A stretch of 64,000 bases of DNA from Malachius bipustulatus (GCA_910589415.1 OU342630.1:46656012-46720011); one strand, 5' to 3'; shown: positions 1 to 15,600, counted from the stretch's first letter. Notes: generated from the sequence alone by a model not told the origin. Numbers and translations: made by a program.

Positions 1-597
1 AGGAAATATGAACTTGCCCTACCTTTGTTTGACTTTAAGTGAAACAGTGTTATCTAGAACACTTTGTAAATATGAAGACAAAGGTATTACAATACATCTT
101 CAATTTACCTATCTATTATCTATTATACAGACATATATTTTAATGTTCGAGTTGTTCCAAGAACAATATCTCTGTACATGCAGGCAATACTACAGGTGTG
201 TCTGAAACAATGTCCCCTAAAAAATTACACCTCCGTATTTACCTAAATGGAAAAAAATATATAACTTAGTTTCTGTTAACTATCATTTGAATGTATATAT
301 CTGATGTTTTATTGGAAAAATTATATTTGACCGGGTAGGTACCTATAGTTGCTTGCACATTTTTTTTAAATTTATATCCTAATAAAAGTAGCTAAGTAAA
401 TTGTTTGGTTTAAATAGAATGTTAAATAAGATATGAATAATGTAACTATTTTAGGACTCCCCGTAATTAAGAGTTCAAAACAATTATTAAAAAGTTGATT
501 TCTGGCTTTTTTAAATTATTTGTGGTTCAGCCTAATAAAAGTATAAATAAATGACCGAAAAAACATAGAAATTTATTAATTCTAATAAGCAACTTAC
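1..597 (-). other. Start of meteorin-like intron 4 (runs off the left edge)
   Basis: The intron begins with GTAAGTTGC just left of exon 4. The next exon should start with two bases completing a split codon in phase 1. No block of raised GC with the right phase is visible in this very AT-rich stretch. The 65-codon open frame at 8-205 (+) has no recognisable content. Confidence 0.7.
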
Positions 598-654
598 CAA
601 GATCACTAGTGCAGAAAGCATGAGCCAATTCTTCACTGGTACATGGTCGACATT
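598..654 (-). CDS. Meteorin-like exon 4: CRPC...CTSDL motif
   Basis: This short 57-nt exon would be missed by ORF length alone. The acceptor is tttcag|AATG at 655/654, and the donor is CTTG|GTAAGT at 598/597. It completes Glu180 and encodes CRPCTSEELAHAFCTSDL, the junction where vertebrate meteorins carry CRPC and then CTSDF before the C-terminal domain. It ends in phase 1, so at least one more exon must lie left of the window. Confidence 0.92.
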
Positions 655-3600
655 CTGAAAAAAGACACTCTATTTACTACCTTATCTAAATATAAAATCA
701 ATGTTGTATCTGTTTATGTAACACTAAGTAGAAACTTTCTCTATTTGCGCACTCGTAAATAATAAAGCAAATACTTAATATCGCGTCCGGGTATTCAATT
801 CTTAAAACTTTCATCTGGATTAATACAAATGAATAAAAGTAGAACTACCTACTAGCAATGGAAAATAAAAAGGAAAGACTGTTTTTAAAGTACATAGCTT
901 TAAAGGTTTTCAAAGAGCTATTGAACATGATATATTTTATTTTTTGTAGCCCTCGTGGCTTATACTGAGTTTGATAATATTTAAAAGAACTCCTGATCAC
1001 AATAGCTGAGAATTTTTAATATAACTCTGGTTGCACTCACCTTCATTGATATCGTAGGCTCTTACACCTCTTGGTAATGCTTGAAGATCATACTCAAACT
1101 CCGTGATGCGTTTACCAACAGTATCGCTGTCAGTGGCCTCTACATAAATGGCCGCTTGTCCATTTTTGCTGTTGAAGCACCTGTAAATAAAAATTATCAT
1201 AAGCAAAATACTTTATCTAGTCCTATTAGATTTCAAATCCATTTTCTAATTTTAGCTAACCAATGACGTAGTGCCTTACTGTTGCTTTTTGAATAATGAC
1301 AGTTCGATTGAATAATGTATTTATTATTTAATCGTTATTTCAATTTCAAGCTTTTCCTCACTTACTGGATTCAGCTTATTTTATTTAAGAGGCTCTAAGC
1401 GTCAATTTTATGTTTATGTACGAGTTACGACCAATATTAAAATTGGGGGTTTGAAGGTGACCCCTTTTTCACACCAAAGTTGGGGTACTGAATGAACAAA
1501 GGAAACTTGCAGTAGTAGGTGTATTAATTCAATTTTCAGTATCAGCTCGATGGTATACAGGTTGTTAATACTTTCATTGGACCATGCAGCTCGAGGTGTC
1601 AAGTCAATGCTGATAGGAGAAATTATATCTCATAGCTTGAACAATTTCTGTTAAGCTTTCTCCACAGAAAGGCCAGAAGACTTGGGAAAAAAGTTAACAG
1701 CTAAGGCTATTTTTTTAAAAAGGTATTTTTTAATATACAATTAGCAACCTTTTTGGTTTGGTATTCAATAAAAAACTAACCTGCTTGCTTTACTGGTGGT
1801 ATCTCTATAGAGAGGTAGCAGTGACCGCGGACCTTCAAGGAATAGTCTAGCTGGCGTTGAGCGATCCTGCAAGTCGTGGTGGAGGCGAATGCAAGCTCGG
1901 AACTCCCTGTCCTGGGCTCCCGGTAATCGCAACAACACACGCAGGGCTCCTCGAGGATACATCCACGTGACTTGGCCAGCCTGACAGCGTAGGTAAACGG
2001 GAGTAACGCCGCGACCTCCTGGAGATGTCGCCAGACCACTGCAAAAGAAAAAAAAATATATTAGCTAGGAAAAGGGAGAAAAAGTGTATAAAATAAAAAA
2101 TTTAAGTACCATGTTATAATGTCAAATAACTATTTCATTAAAGAGAAGGTAGGTGGATAATTATTTCTTCGATTATGTAAAAGTTGGGGTGGTAGATATT
2201 ACTCAGCTTTTTTTTGTACCTACATTACACTACGGTAATGTTACCAATCATACTTTATTTCAAAGAGCATTGTAAAATAAGGTATTCTGCAGTAAAGGTC
2301 AAAGAGTTTTCGATTGATGGTACACTGAAAGTTAACCTGCTTGATATGTCTAATCATTTATGTATCTGCGAAATGCGAATTGTGGTAAATCTACAACGAT
2401 CAATGGTCGTGTAACTAAGAAAATGTTCTGTTATGGTAAATAACTTTTATGGTCGGCTGGTTTAATAGAAAGTTGGTATATGACTATTTTTTTTACAAAA
2501 AATTAGTCCAATTTATTTTTATGAAAACACACCTCGAGGTATGCTCCGATCAAAGTGATCAACAATATTTTGTGCGACAATGCGATTATAAAATAACAAC
2601 TTTCACAAACTGTCGCTAATCTCAAGTGAACTACATTTGCATTTACTTATTTATCATTATGTAGGTGTTATTTATTAGGTAATGCGATTTAATTACAAAA
2701 GCACAAGTATTACGAGTGAACGATGCAGTAAATAAGAAATCATGACACATTCAGCTTTAAATAATTATACCTCAGTGATAAAAACTACGTTAAATTTTAA
2801 AACAAAAAAAAAAAAGACATTCGAAATGTCGCGCCTCGAGCTGGATAAATTTGTCACAAGAAACGATCCAAGTAAAAGTAGTTTTATTTTTATTTTCACT
2901 AAACTGGTCAACCATGCCACTCCTAACATTCTAATTTTTTGTGGTAGGTAACTTCTAGAGGCTGATTTGAAACAAATTGAGGATATTGAACGTTATGAGA
3001 TTCTTGGGTTCATTCTAAAAAACTTCAATTCAATGTATGCCATAAACGTCTTAATTTGTCAACTATAAAGGGTATTATAGTTTCAAGAAAAAACCGTTTC
3101 CTAGGGTTTCGTGGCAAACTCAAGGAACCCTTTTTTGGGTTTCTGTTCCTCCGTCTATATAGTCTATACCTATGTCCTATGTCATAACTCTCCCATCTTC
3201 TCAATGATATAGGTAGGTACCTATTTTAAAATGAAAGTTGATATGTGTAGTATATGGAGAATGGAGGTAGATTAATCATCAAAAACGAAAGTAATATGAT
3301 TATTTTGAAAAAAATATTCTGAACTTGAAAAGTAAAGCGTTCGTGTATAAAATTTTATTTTCTCTTAGTATACCGCATTGAGTAGGTATCTAGTATAGGT
3401 AAGTAAAGATCAAAATCCAAAAAAATAAATTTTTGATAATAGTAGGTATGATAGATATAATTTAAATAAACTATTAAAAATTCTAATTAACTTCATGTCT
3501 TGTATGAAGAACCGCTCACGTTTATAGGTAGGTATATGAACTGTAAGCCATCAGAATGTAGTTACATCAATGATTACATCTCATGCAGAATTTCATAGTG

Positions 3601-6600
3601 TTAAATTTCAAGTGCAATCAAGTGAATCCATGTGTACATTATGGAATACGTATAGCGTCTTTATAAGAATGAAGTTTGCAGATTAAAATTCCATTTGACG
3701 TCAGATGGTTGGTAAATCTGATATCGAAAATGCAATGTTAGGTAGGTACTTCTTAATCATGATGAGAAAGGCCTCAAATTTCAAACAAGCCTTAACAATG
3801 ACCACCTGTGTGTTCTTTGTTACAAGCGAAGCCAACATTGTTAATCCTAAAATTCCAAAATCTAACATCCCAGAAAAGCAAGCAGTAATTATGCAAAAAA
3901 GTATAAACAGTGTAGGCAAACTGATGTTGGCTATTTAAAGTGATAAATTTAGTTAAGTTTGGTTTGAATTTAAGAAACATTTGTCTCCTGAAATAAGTGT
4001 ATAAAATGCTAAAGTTAATTTGAATAAAATTCCAGTTTGTTGAATAGTGTTGTAAACCAACCAGTCTTGCGACTTAGTGGGCGTAGTCCGTAGGGAAAAT
4101 CACCGTTGTATTCTAGGCATTAGATTAAGCTAGTCCATTTTTCAATTTGCTATGCTACAATAGGATAATTCGTATGTTATGTAGCCTGTCTTGGTAAGAA
4201 ATGTTTCCAAGATGGTTGCTATTGTATATTTTTGAAAACCACCCCGACCATCTCTATAGTTTCGATTTGTGTTACATAAAAGACTTGCTACATAAAAGGA
4301 CTTATGTATGAACGAATAGCTAATTCAAATTAATTTTTGTAAAAAGTATATTCAAATATGATCTAAGATTAAAAGAGCCCTTTAAATATTAATCAGAAAC
4401 GGTCTGATAAAGCTGTATTTTCAGGTCATCAGCCGGCCATATGGTATCAACAAGATTACGCCAGGAGAGGAGTGTGTCGAACAGAGAGAAAACAAAAATT
4501 GTAGGTATTCTGAAACGTTCTATCATAATTAAAAAGCATTAGTAAGTTCATAATTTATTGTCAAAAAACACTCTCAATGTTTCAAAAAACATTAAGCAAA
4601 TTTGCCTGTAAAAATTTCTACATTTTTATGCATGTCTCTATCTGTGAATTATTTCACATAATTACATATCGCTGTTTCTCTAGATCTGAAAGTATATAAG
4701 TACATACTAATTTATTGATATCCATAAGAAAGAATTCGAATGCTGGGTGAATTCCAATACTAGAAAATTTTTCTAGGATTGAGTTTCCTATCCAGTTTCC
4801 ATTCAAGGACCAAGTGAAAGAGTCCAGGAACAAGAAAGAGCATTCACAAATATAATCTCGTTGATTTTTTGAACTAAGTAAATGAGACTAATGAAAAAAG
4901 TACCATTCACATCATCTACTGGGACTACTGCGACCATTTAAGTCTTAAATTCGTTAAGAAATGAGGTCGATATTTCACGTACTCCATGCGTACATGCAAC
5001 AGTACACTAATTGTTTTCCTAGTAAACAGTTCCTTTTATTGTACTTACTGTAATAACAATATTGGACGGCATGCTGCTTAATGAATTGTATTATAATTGG
5101 CGAATGAACAAAGCGCCCAACTGTTTGTATTCACTACTTCCTACAATTATATTGTTTAGAGTTCACAATAACAAAAAACTTTTCAATTCGACACAAGCCG
5201 CATTACTGAAATGTCTTTACTTGTAAGCAATAAAAAAAAATGTTTAAGGCGTAAGTATTAATTTATTAAAATGTTTTTAAGATTGCAATAATTATTTCTG
5301 ATATGGCAGGCTGACGAGCCTTAATGAAGACGAAACAGTGCTCTTTTTATTTCCAGGTTCACGTCATTGTGGCAGTAGAGGGAATTGATTTTTATTTTTC
5401 CTTATTTTAAAAACACGTTGAAGTACCGGCTGTCGATATTTTATTACCTATCTATAATTATTATATTTCTCTTTGGTCCATACTCGTACTTATGGAATAA
5501 GTGAATAAGGCATGATTTATGGTTTTTTAAATTATACGCTCATTAATTACAGTGAAAGTAGGTATGCCATATTAATCTAGGAAAAGTATGGGAACTAATT
5601 CACCTAGCTGATTAAAATTAATGACAGCAACTTTGCTATAAATTATATCACTCCAATTATGAAACAGAGAAAAATGTCCATGCAGAAACACAAGTTGAAC
5701 AATGGGTACATGGTACTTACAGGTATTTTGATTTAGGTTAAAACTCTCCGACGAAGGTATTGTAATAAATGTTTCTTAGATAAAACCAGTTTCAATATCT
5801 TTAGGCACTTCGTGTTAATCCATGATTTAGGTACCACGGTTCTTTCCTTTCCATACATGCACCTTTACTACCTTTGATTACTACTCACGAATCACGATCG
5901 AGAAGAATGCGTCCTATTCTTTACATTTTTTAGGCTTAAATTTTAATAATAAATAAAATAAATATAGCAACGGGAGTTAGATATCTAATATTATAATATT
6001 AATAAAAAATAAATCTTTAAGGTTAAACAAGGGGAAATAAAATGTAAATGTAAATAAAAATCAAGGCCCCTTGTGATATAACAAAAGAAACACCTCACAA
6101 CTACCTGCGAACTTTCGTTCCTCACAATAGGTCGCTTTCATTCAAAATGTTATATTTTGACACAAGGGTTGTGAATTCTCTCAAATCACCCCATAAATTA
6201 GATTACAATGCTAGGCGGTAACATGTAACACGTCAACAGAATAGAAATGTTATTAATTTGAATATTTTAAGAGGGATTCGAACCAAAATTAAAACTCTCC
6301 AGGGACTGGATACTGGATGATACTTGGAGAACTTTCCGGAGAATGGGAACAATAATTAATTTATGTACCTATATAAATAATTTGTGTTCCTTTGTGGAGC
6401 ATGTAAACAATCATTACGTAGGCACCTTATTTCATTGACAAGCGATATTTTTGTCTCATTGTCTGTGACCCTCTTGTCCGTTTACCTATGGTTGTTTAAG
6501 AACGCAATCAATGTGAAAAAATTTAAATAGGTTGTTTAGTTTACACAAATAAAGGAAATAAGTACATATAATATATGGACCTGAATAATAAATTCCTTAT

Positions 6601-9600
6601 ATGTAATATTTTACCTTATATGACCATATTGCGTGCATGTATGTATTTACAACAGCAAACATAAACTTAAGTCAGAAAAACGCTGTAAACGATTTATTAA
6701 CGTTTCTTTTAATTTTGCAGTGATTCGTTTATTACTTTTACAATAATTATTATAAAATTATATCCAATTAGTAAAACAAGATTTCTTTCTTAAAATAAAA
6801 ATTATCCTACCGCTTTCACTCATTCAATTATTTATTAAAAAAATGGCAATGGCTATTATCGTTTAATGTATTACGAACAAAGCCGGTTCCTTTTAAGAAA
6901 GCGACAAAATATTTATCTGCAACGCCACAACGCCAGAAACATACATATTTATTTCAGCAGAATAACAGCATAAATACATATTGCATTTCAAACTTATAAA
7001 CCGTAAAACTAACTGTACCTTTTCAATCTTTTGAAGCAAAAAATCAGAGGTGAACAAACATTCCACCCTGCTGCATAGGAACTAGGAATTCCTCAATATG
7101 GGAATGTCACATGTCATTAACATGCCATATGTGGAAACAAGTGTTCGACTTTTAAATTGCCACATTGGTGTAGAGTGCCTTCTATTTATTAGTCCACATT
7201 TAAAGGGGCGACTGGCGCGACAAGGTGATTTAAATTCTAACCACATATGGTTTGTCTGTATTCCAGCTTTAATGTTGGTAAATATTTAGGTAGATACCCA
7301 ATTACGTGACGTTAGTTCCACAGGTCACACTTGTAAATGATCTGGGAACATTGGGTAAGATAATTTCAATGAGAACGAGCACCAACTACATAAAAAATAA
7401 CATAGTTAAAACTTCGAGAGAAAATTTGAAAGATTAATTACCTATTGATACGAGATTCGAAGCAAAATAATTAGTCCTCGTTGCGGTTTTTTATTACCGA
7501 AGGTAGGTGTAATAGATAGATGAAGTACGTGAAAAACAAAATACTTCTGTTTCTCACAGTTTTTTGTAATGCTAAAAACATATTCGTGTCCATGCTCCAA
7601 GTTAACAATTATTTGATTAATAATACCTACCTACTCAAAGAAGGGACCGTAACTTCACTAATTGTTACCACATAGTAGTAAGCAGAGCTTTGTAGTTTTT
7701 ATTTTTAGGGAAAGATTCGCTTGACTCAGATATTTCTTTTCAAAAGTATGGAAATTTTATGTCCAATTAACTCAAAACATATAACTTGTAGTAATAGGGT
7801 TTTCCTATTATTGTTTCCCATTGCAAACATATTGGCTTACATGGCGCATTACCGTCTAGCAGCGAGTGAAATTGTAAAATGTACTTTAATTTGTCAGCAG
7901 AGATTCTAATTTATATCAGGTATAAATTGTCTCTATGAACTGGTGGGTTCTTGTTTGATACGGCAGACTGATGAGCAGAAATTGCAGCGAAACGTCGATC
8001 TCTCTATCTTTACCAGACAATCTGAGGTACGAGTACTATTCAGAGAACTTTATTGTTAAACTCAATGGGATATGAACCCTTATAGGTTGTACTTTTTCAA
8101 ACGAAAGACGTTTCGTTATTTAAACTCCATGATTTCAAATTTTTGGAATTTAGTTCAAGTAATAAGAACTCTCAAAGAAAAGCAACCCCCTCCCGTTTTC
8201 AGAAATTAAAATTGCCTTTGGTATAGGTACGATGAACCATCTACCAGTACGAGTATAAAGCATGCATGATATAATAAAGGATATCGGGTTGAATCATTTA
8301 TCATCACGGGATTATTCGACATGTAATCCGGTCGGTATCCAACTATAAAATTCATCAGGTAGAGAGACAATTATCCTGGGGGTATTTCGGTCCACCACGA
8401 GTCCATGACGAAACCGCAGCCGTGCCGGCATAATTGACCACAATTACATTCCAGGGCTTATATTATGTGTAGGTACGGCAACTCTACCTAGGCTAAGTTG
8501 CATGTTAAATAATTATACATATAGGCCAGCAACCTGAATTTCATATTTAAAATCTTTGTTTTTCAATTAATCCCAGAGTGCGGGGACTCATTTTTGTTAT
8601 CATTAAATTTATAAAAGCATCTGCATATTTTGATCGATAATTTTCATCAAAATTTATAAAAACTTTATTTTCGGAACCATAAAGACTACAAAATGAATTT
8701 AATTATTAATCGGTTAGTAGGTAATTTTAATTTGTAAATATTAATGTGTTTTCTTTATGAATCAATATAAATAGGCAGCGTATTATGTTCCAGAAAAACG
8801 GCTCTGGATATCATATCCAGCCGGAAGTAACATTTAACTGGATACTTTTTTAGTATGATTATTCTGGTAAGTGTAAATAAAGTTCTTATAATAAATTATT
8901 GTTGAATTGTAATTCTAAGTACGTATCTAACTTACATGGAATTAATTATTTTTGAATAAATTACGTTAATTAGTGCAAGTTTTATCAATTGTTATGAAGT
9001 ATACCTATAATTAGATTATAATAATATAACAGTGGCGGTTTTTCAGATAAGAAAATAATGTATGTCTAAATTATTGGAAAAATCGTGTTACAATTTTCTC
9101 TGATTAGTAGTAGATACTTAATTTTTTTCCATTTGAAATTTTTATATCATATTCTAAAAATGTAAGTAAATCTACAGTAGCTAAAAATCGAATTTTTGAG
9201 CTTTGAAAAAAAATAAATTCGATTGACTGGATCTGGTACACGGGATTGCAAAAATCGCATTTTCGAGCTGACCGGACGTTATCAAACCCGAGGTCAAACC
9301 GGACCTTGCAGCAAAAAAACAAACATCTAAAAAAATTGACCTAAAAAAATCAAGCTGACCGAAACTTTGTCCTGTGTAGAATCTATACGCTTTACTAACT
9401 TTGCAATCCACAAGCCTCTACTTTTATACTCGTATAATACTAAATTCATAAAATACTATATGTTGAAAGGAACAAGTTCCTTTCCAAGATGGTTTACAAT
9501 AACTTTATGAAGTACCTATGTCTTATGTCTTCAGTCAATTTATTATTTAAATATGTATAAAATCCGGCGTTTCTCAGTTGGGCGAAATTACCTGAGTGAC

Positions 9601-12600
9601 CCTTCGACACGACGGGGGTGCTTATAATCCTACAGCTCAATTGGGCGAAGGAATTTCTAAATACCGTTGAGTTATTTGTATCGCTACGTTGCCAGATTTT
9701 ACAGAAATTTTTTTCTGTTTTTTCCGATTTTCTACATTAAATAAAATTGAAAAAAATTAATAAATAATATTAATACTTGATGCATTATTTTTTTAAGTTC
9801 TATCAAATACATCATCAAGCCCTTAGTGCATTTACAATTATTTTATATTATTCCTATACAGCAGAAACATGAAACATCAATAGAAAAGTAATATATAATG
9901 AATATGGCGATACACATTATAATTATAGTTATATCTACTAAAAAAAGCACCACTAAATAATTCTGGCAACACTGCTATATTATATGGGCAAGGCCGCACA
10001 TGTATTTCTTGTCTGTCCAGTTATCTCTTATAATCCCCTAGTTTCTCGTTTGTCGCCCAATTGACCCCTGGGATTAGTGAGTAACAAAATCCTTCGCCCA
10101 ATTCGGTATCGCCCATAAAATCCAAGGAGGCGAATGATAAATAATAGCCGAGGGAGATTCCATTTTCAATCTATTATATTATTCAAAGGATGGGTTTTGG
10201 TTTTTCAGTGGAGCAAATGTTATCAAATCAGATTAATGCATAATAGATGGTGGTTATTATAATAATTCAAACTTTTCATAAATAAAATAATATGTCAAAT
10301 CAAAGTACCTATTTTGGAAAAACCTCAAACCACTATCCTATAGGTTTTAACTACATAAATGGACTACATTACAAGAGGTAAATAATAATTTCGAACAAGA
10401 CTGAATACATTCAATTTCCATTAAGTATGAAGATTAAAACATTTCTGTTGTTTAGTATGGATATCTATTTGTTTCTGATACTACTGTTTGCAATGTGTAT
10501 CGTTGTGCAAACAGTACATAAGATTATAAAACTATTCTTCTTACTTATCACATAGAATTTATAAACATATATATCTAAAAATGTATTTTCATTTACATAA
10601 AAGGTAGTAAGTATTACGACATGTTTCGTATAATCAAGATTTATCAAAATTGTGGGAACATGTGTAATGTATCTAACCCTATAATATATTAAGATAAAGA
10701 CATAATACGTAATGAACTAATGAATGTAAGGAATAGGATGTAATGAAAAAAATCTACGAATAAATAGAATTAATGTAGGTATATTAAATTTTAAAAAGAA
10801 AAGCGACACCACCTGGTGGCCTGGAAAAATGTATTGGAAAATTAACTTGTTTGAATATTCTTTCCAATAAATATGAAAAGAACTAAAAAGTGTTCTCTCG
10901 TTTTACCCAGCTGGAATGAACTTACCTCCTTTAAAAGGGAAAAACTTGCACATAAAAAAAAGCTTACAAAAAAGAAGCAAACTTTTTTTAAATTTTTTTC
11001 TTATTGAATGTAACAATTTTTTTCAAAAATCATAAAACAGTGAATAACTCGAAAACCGTAAACAATCGGACCACTGCTTATGGGATTTTTTTGTTTCAAA
11101 TAATTTATATGATGCCTAATTTATAAGTCATAATATAGCTACCTAAATAGAAATACCCAAATCAAAAAGGGTGCCAGTTCAAGAAGAAATATTTTGTGAG
11201 ATATTTTGCTGTAGTATTAATGGCAGCAGATATTCGTCATGACTGCGTTACTGTTGCTGTTTGTTGTGAGCTTGGATAGTATAGCACAGCTCAACCGCCG
11301 TTGTTCATCAGATGATAGATTTTCCATTTAAAATGAGGAAAGTTCATTCCAGCAGGATTGGTTGGTTACCCGAAAAGAAACAGGTTACAATGAAAAGATA
11401 ATCCGAGATCTTAACACCAAGAGAATAGTATAAATGCCAGAAACATATTATCAAGTCAAATTTTTGTCATTATTAACGGGTAGGTATTCCCTTTTTTTGT
11501 CAAATTTTAAACTTCATAGCATCCAACATTAGATTTTTATGCATCCAACCAAATCATTTTCACTATATGAAAAAGACATAGGAACTTTATGTTTCTACCT
11601 TATCTAAGATGATCGCCAACACCAATATATCCATTACTGATTACTGACATAAATCGCATAATTACAAGAAACTTTTCCATTAATGATTTGGAATCTCCAC
11701 AAGTTTTATATTAATTTAGATATGAAACCCATGCATTGTTGCAATAAGTTAAAGTAATAAGGTAACATGATACAGACACGAGACACGCAAAGAACGGTTG
11801 TGTACTTTTAAGAAAACGTTGAAGTTAACAGCAAACAATAATACCTGAAGCTTAGGTAATGGGCATTTGAAACGAGGCAAAGGTCAGACAAGAGAGTAGG
11901 TAATAGTTCATAAAGAATACTGGGTGTTTTATTTTAATATTAAATATAATTTCGAATTAAAAAGCAAAAACAAAGCATTTTTCATAAGATAAAGACAAAA
12001 AGTTTCGCCGAAAATATGTATAATTATCCAATAATAAGTGTCAAAGAAAGTTTACTAACCAGTAACTTCTTGGAGAATATGGAGCGAGGATTTATTAATA
12101 ATTAAAGCCTAAGGCTACATAGGAAAGTTAACTTCATAAATACCTACGACCTGCACTCGTTATGCCTATACGTTTCCTTGTGTTGGAAATAAGAAGAGTT
12201 GTCCGCACTCCCGGGGATCATGAAAAGTGCGTTGTCGTGACTGTTCCGAGGCGAGCACCGTTATTACAACCGCCGGTGAACATTGAACAATATTGACTCC
12301 ACGCACTCCGGTTTGTATCGCTAAAGTTTCAGTAATTGGGTGCAAGAACCGTGCGAACCCATTTCAAGCCCGGTAATTATCAAAAGTATACTCGGGCATC
12401 ACGATTAGAGGTCCTAATATTAATATCAGACTCATAATCTAATCATGGGAAAATATAAAATAATCACCTTATTTTTTGTAGTTTCTGCTTTTTATTAAAA
12501 TTAACTGTAATGAATAACAAAAAAGTTGTTGTCATTAGCAGCGCGGTTTAGAAATTTTAGTTGTGGCCTTAGCTGAAAATTAGCTATAAGTAGGTTACCT

Positions 12601-15600
12601 CTAAAAATTTGTATTCCTCTAAAATAATAGAGGAACAAGTGACAATACGTTTTGTCTGAGATAATTGTTATATCTCTATTCGATATATTCATATGGAATA
12701 TACAGGGTGTTTCAGCTTGTATGTTCATAAAGTTTTATAAATATAAATAAAAAACGTTTAATTTTCTTGATCAAGGGTGTTAAACTTGGAAGAAAAAATC
12801 TATTTTATTTTATTGAAAATCTTCTAAACTAATTTATCGAAGATATTTTCTCAATTTTGGTATTACAGGCAATAATGTAATTGTATCTACATTAAAAAAA
12901 TATATATACATATAAAGAAATCATTTTAAACATTTATTGGGAATAAAAGTATTATTTATAATTATTTATCATAAAATAAATGAAATCAAAATATAAAAAG
13001 CCTCCAGAGACCTGTATTAAGAGTGTCTTTTTTTCAGATAAGATATAATATTAAATTTTAAAAATAAGCTTGGAAAAATAGATTATTCCGGTTGGATAAA
13101 AGTTTTGGAGGCTTAAAATAAAAAAGCAAATCCTATAAAACTCTACTGTTAAAGTTTATTGTACGTACATAATTCCAAATTTTACCCCTCTATTAATATT
13201 AGCCTGAGTAGGTACACCAAACTTGAGAAAAGTGTCTCCTTGTATCTCGAGAATATAACGTTTCAGAGCAAAACGTTATAGAAAAAACGTTATGGAAAAA
13301 ACAATTATTTTTGCCTGTTCTGCCGTTTGCCGCAGTTATGAACGTACAAACTGAAACAACCTGTTTATTATCAAAAAAGGATCATGCGAAATCACTGATA
13401 ATCTTACTTGCTATACTTGTATTGAAATATGATACTTAGTAGATCATTAGGCAGACACATCACATACCTGAAAAAAGGAAAAAGTATATTAGAACATCAG
13501 CTAAAAGTGCAAACATGTATTATTATTATTAGCAATGAAGTATTACAACTAATAAGTAATAATTATTATCATCAATAAGTATTTATTGATGTGGATGGAT
13601 ACAGAATTATCAAGTAGAACTTCTAAATGTTTAATAATTTCACTAACAGGTCTTTATAATGAGCAGAGCATCGAGCAACGCTAAAATTAGAGCGCTATAA
13701 CGAACAATCTGGTAAACTGGAGACTGTCATTTTGGCGGGAACGCTCCAGGCTCAGATTTCATACCACCCGGCTTAACAGCACATGTGATGAGACAAAAAC
13801 GAAACAAATTCCATAATGTTAATATTTAGCGTCGTGATGGCTAAAAATATTCTATCTATAATATTATTATGAATTTTTCATTATTTTTAGAGTACCACTC
13901 GTACACGCGCATATAAATCCAGGTTCTTATAGAAAAACATGCAGGATTCTGGTATATACAAGTTCTCTTAAAGTTTATACACATACGAAAAGAAAAAACG
14001 AATGCCTAGTCCTAGTGGTTATAAGCCTTTGTTATCCAAATTTGATAAGAGTCAATAAATCCGTGATATGGTTGAACTTGAAAATGGGAACTCTCTCACA
14101 AAACCATACAAGTAGCGTAGTTAAATTAGGACCAGATTATAAAATTTCCGGTTCACTCTAAATGATAAATAAAAATTTCAAAATGATAAATCAATGGCTT
14201 GGCCTCATTAATATTAATTAATTTGATTCCTTATGATAAATAAACATTGGTGCAAGGCCGTCGAATTCTGGCCGCTTTCAATTTCAGTCAAGCCTAATCA
14301 AATGCAAATTTATTCTCCACAGGTAAGGTTTATTGGCAACAGAACAATAAATATCAATCTTCAAAACAATATATGAATATATATCATATCATGAATAAGT
14401 TATATTTACCTGTTACTAAATCGTATTCAATGGCTTAGCTTAGAAAATTAATATACGATGCTACCCAATCTTGCCAGTATAATAATAATTATTATTTATA
14501 TTACTAAAGGCACGATAATCAATCCAACAACAGTCATCTCAATTTTTTTATTACTTTTGAAAGAATATTTTATTATTTTTTGTTTATTTATTAGATGCAA
14601 ATTAATACTTTTTTCATGGAAATAAATCCCAATTAACAATAATAAAATTACTAAAAACAATTAAATTTAAATGCTTTATAGGTACCTATTATAATAATCG
14701 ATTCAATTTGTGTACCCCAGCCAGACTATGTTTACCTAAGTTAATTTTTTTTATTTTTAATGAGTACTGAAAGACGCATAACTTTTGTGTACTTTAATGG
14801 CATATATGATCAGCGTTCAACAGTTTTTAACACCCGTATACAGTTGTTGTTGTGTTGCAATTACCTAATATATAGTTTGCTTCATACGTCATACTCAGTT
14901 ATTAATTAATATAAATGCTTTACTGCAGCATAACCGTTTTGGACTTAACATAGTCTGGCTCTGGGATACAGATCTAGACATTTTAAGTATAAAAAACAGA
15001 TAATTAAGCGTCACTGTCGTCTGGCTCATGTTACAGTAAAAAAATCAAGATGGCGGTGGCGGTTCCAACAAGTATTTTGTGTGCAAAATTTAAGTTTTGG
15101 TAGCTGGTGTGAGGTTTGGTTCGCCTACCATGAATAAGTTCATTATAAATATAAAATAAATAAGCTTTCAGGTCTCGTTTTGGATCTTCTGAAATGTTAT
15201 TTTACAGTACAGGTGACATTTTTGGAAAGATATAATTCAAAATTCAATTGATATTTCCCCTAATTAATATGTTGTACTAGTAATGACACTAACGGAATAA
15301 ACTTTTTAGAAATTTATTTATACTTATAGATACTGTACTAGAGCCGGTTGTATAATTTAATTATTTAAAGAATGCAACTATAAAAGTTTAGGAACCATCA
15401 TAAATGATCATCAACCTCATTCGATAAGTCCGTTTAATTAATCCATAAATAGTTTATATACGCATTTACTAATTCCTGCTTGGTTTGGAAGTCCTACTTT
15501 TTGCTTAGGATGGATCATGGTTAATATTTTGAAATAATTACTTTTGTGCCTATGCCATCATAAACTAGTGAGTTGATGAATTCTTTACTAATGATATCAC

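Larger units (their letters stand above)
2041..9556. other. Intron 1, distal part: AT-rich, no gene seen
   Basis: About 7.5 kb of AT-rich DNA with only short, domain-less open frames. It contains scattered TAGGTAGGTA-type motifs (near 3531 and 3740), two hammerhead-like cores (5296-5340 and 7957-7995) and a GC-richer patch at about 8281-8470. Confidence 0.6.

Noticed and set aside
1776..2044. Two alternative minus-strand frames over exon 2
   Set aside because: They are shadows of the coding frame. Only the frame giving PVYLRC and WMYPRGAL joins in phase with exons 1 and 3.
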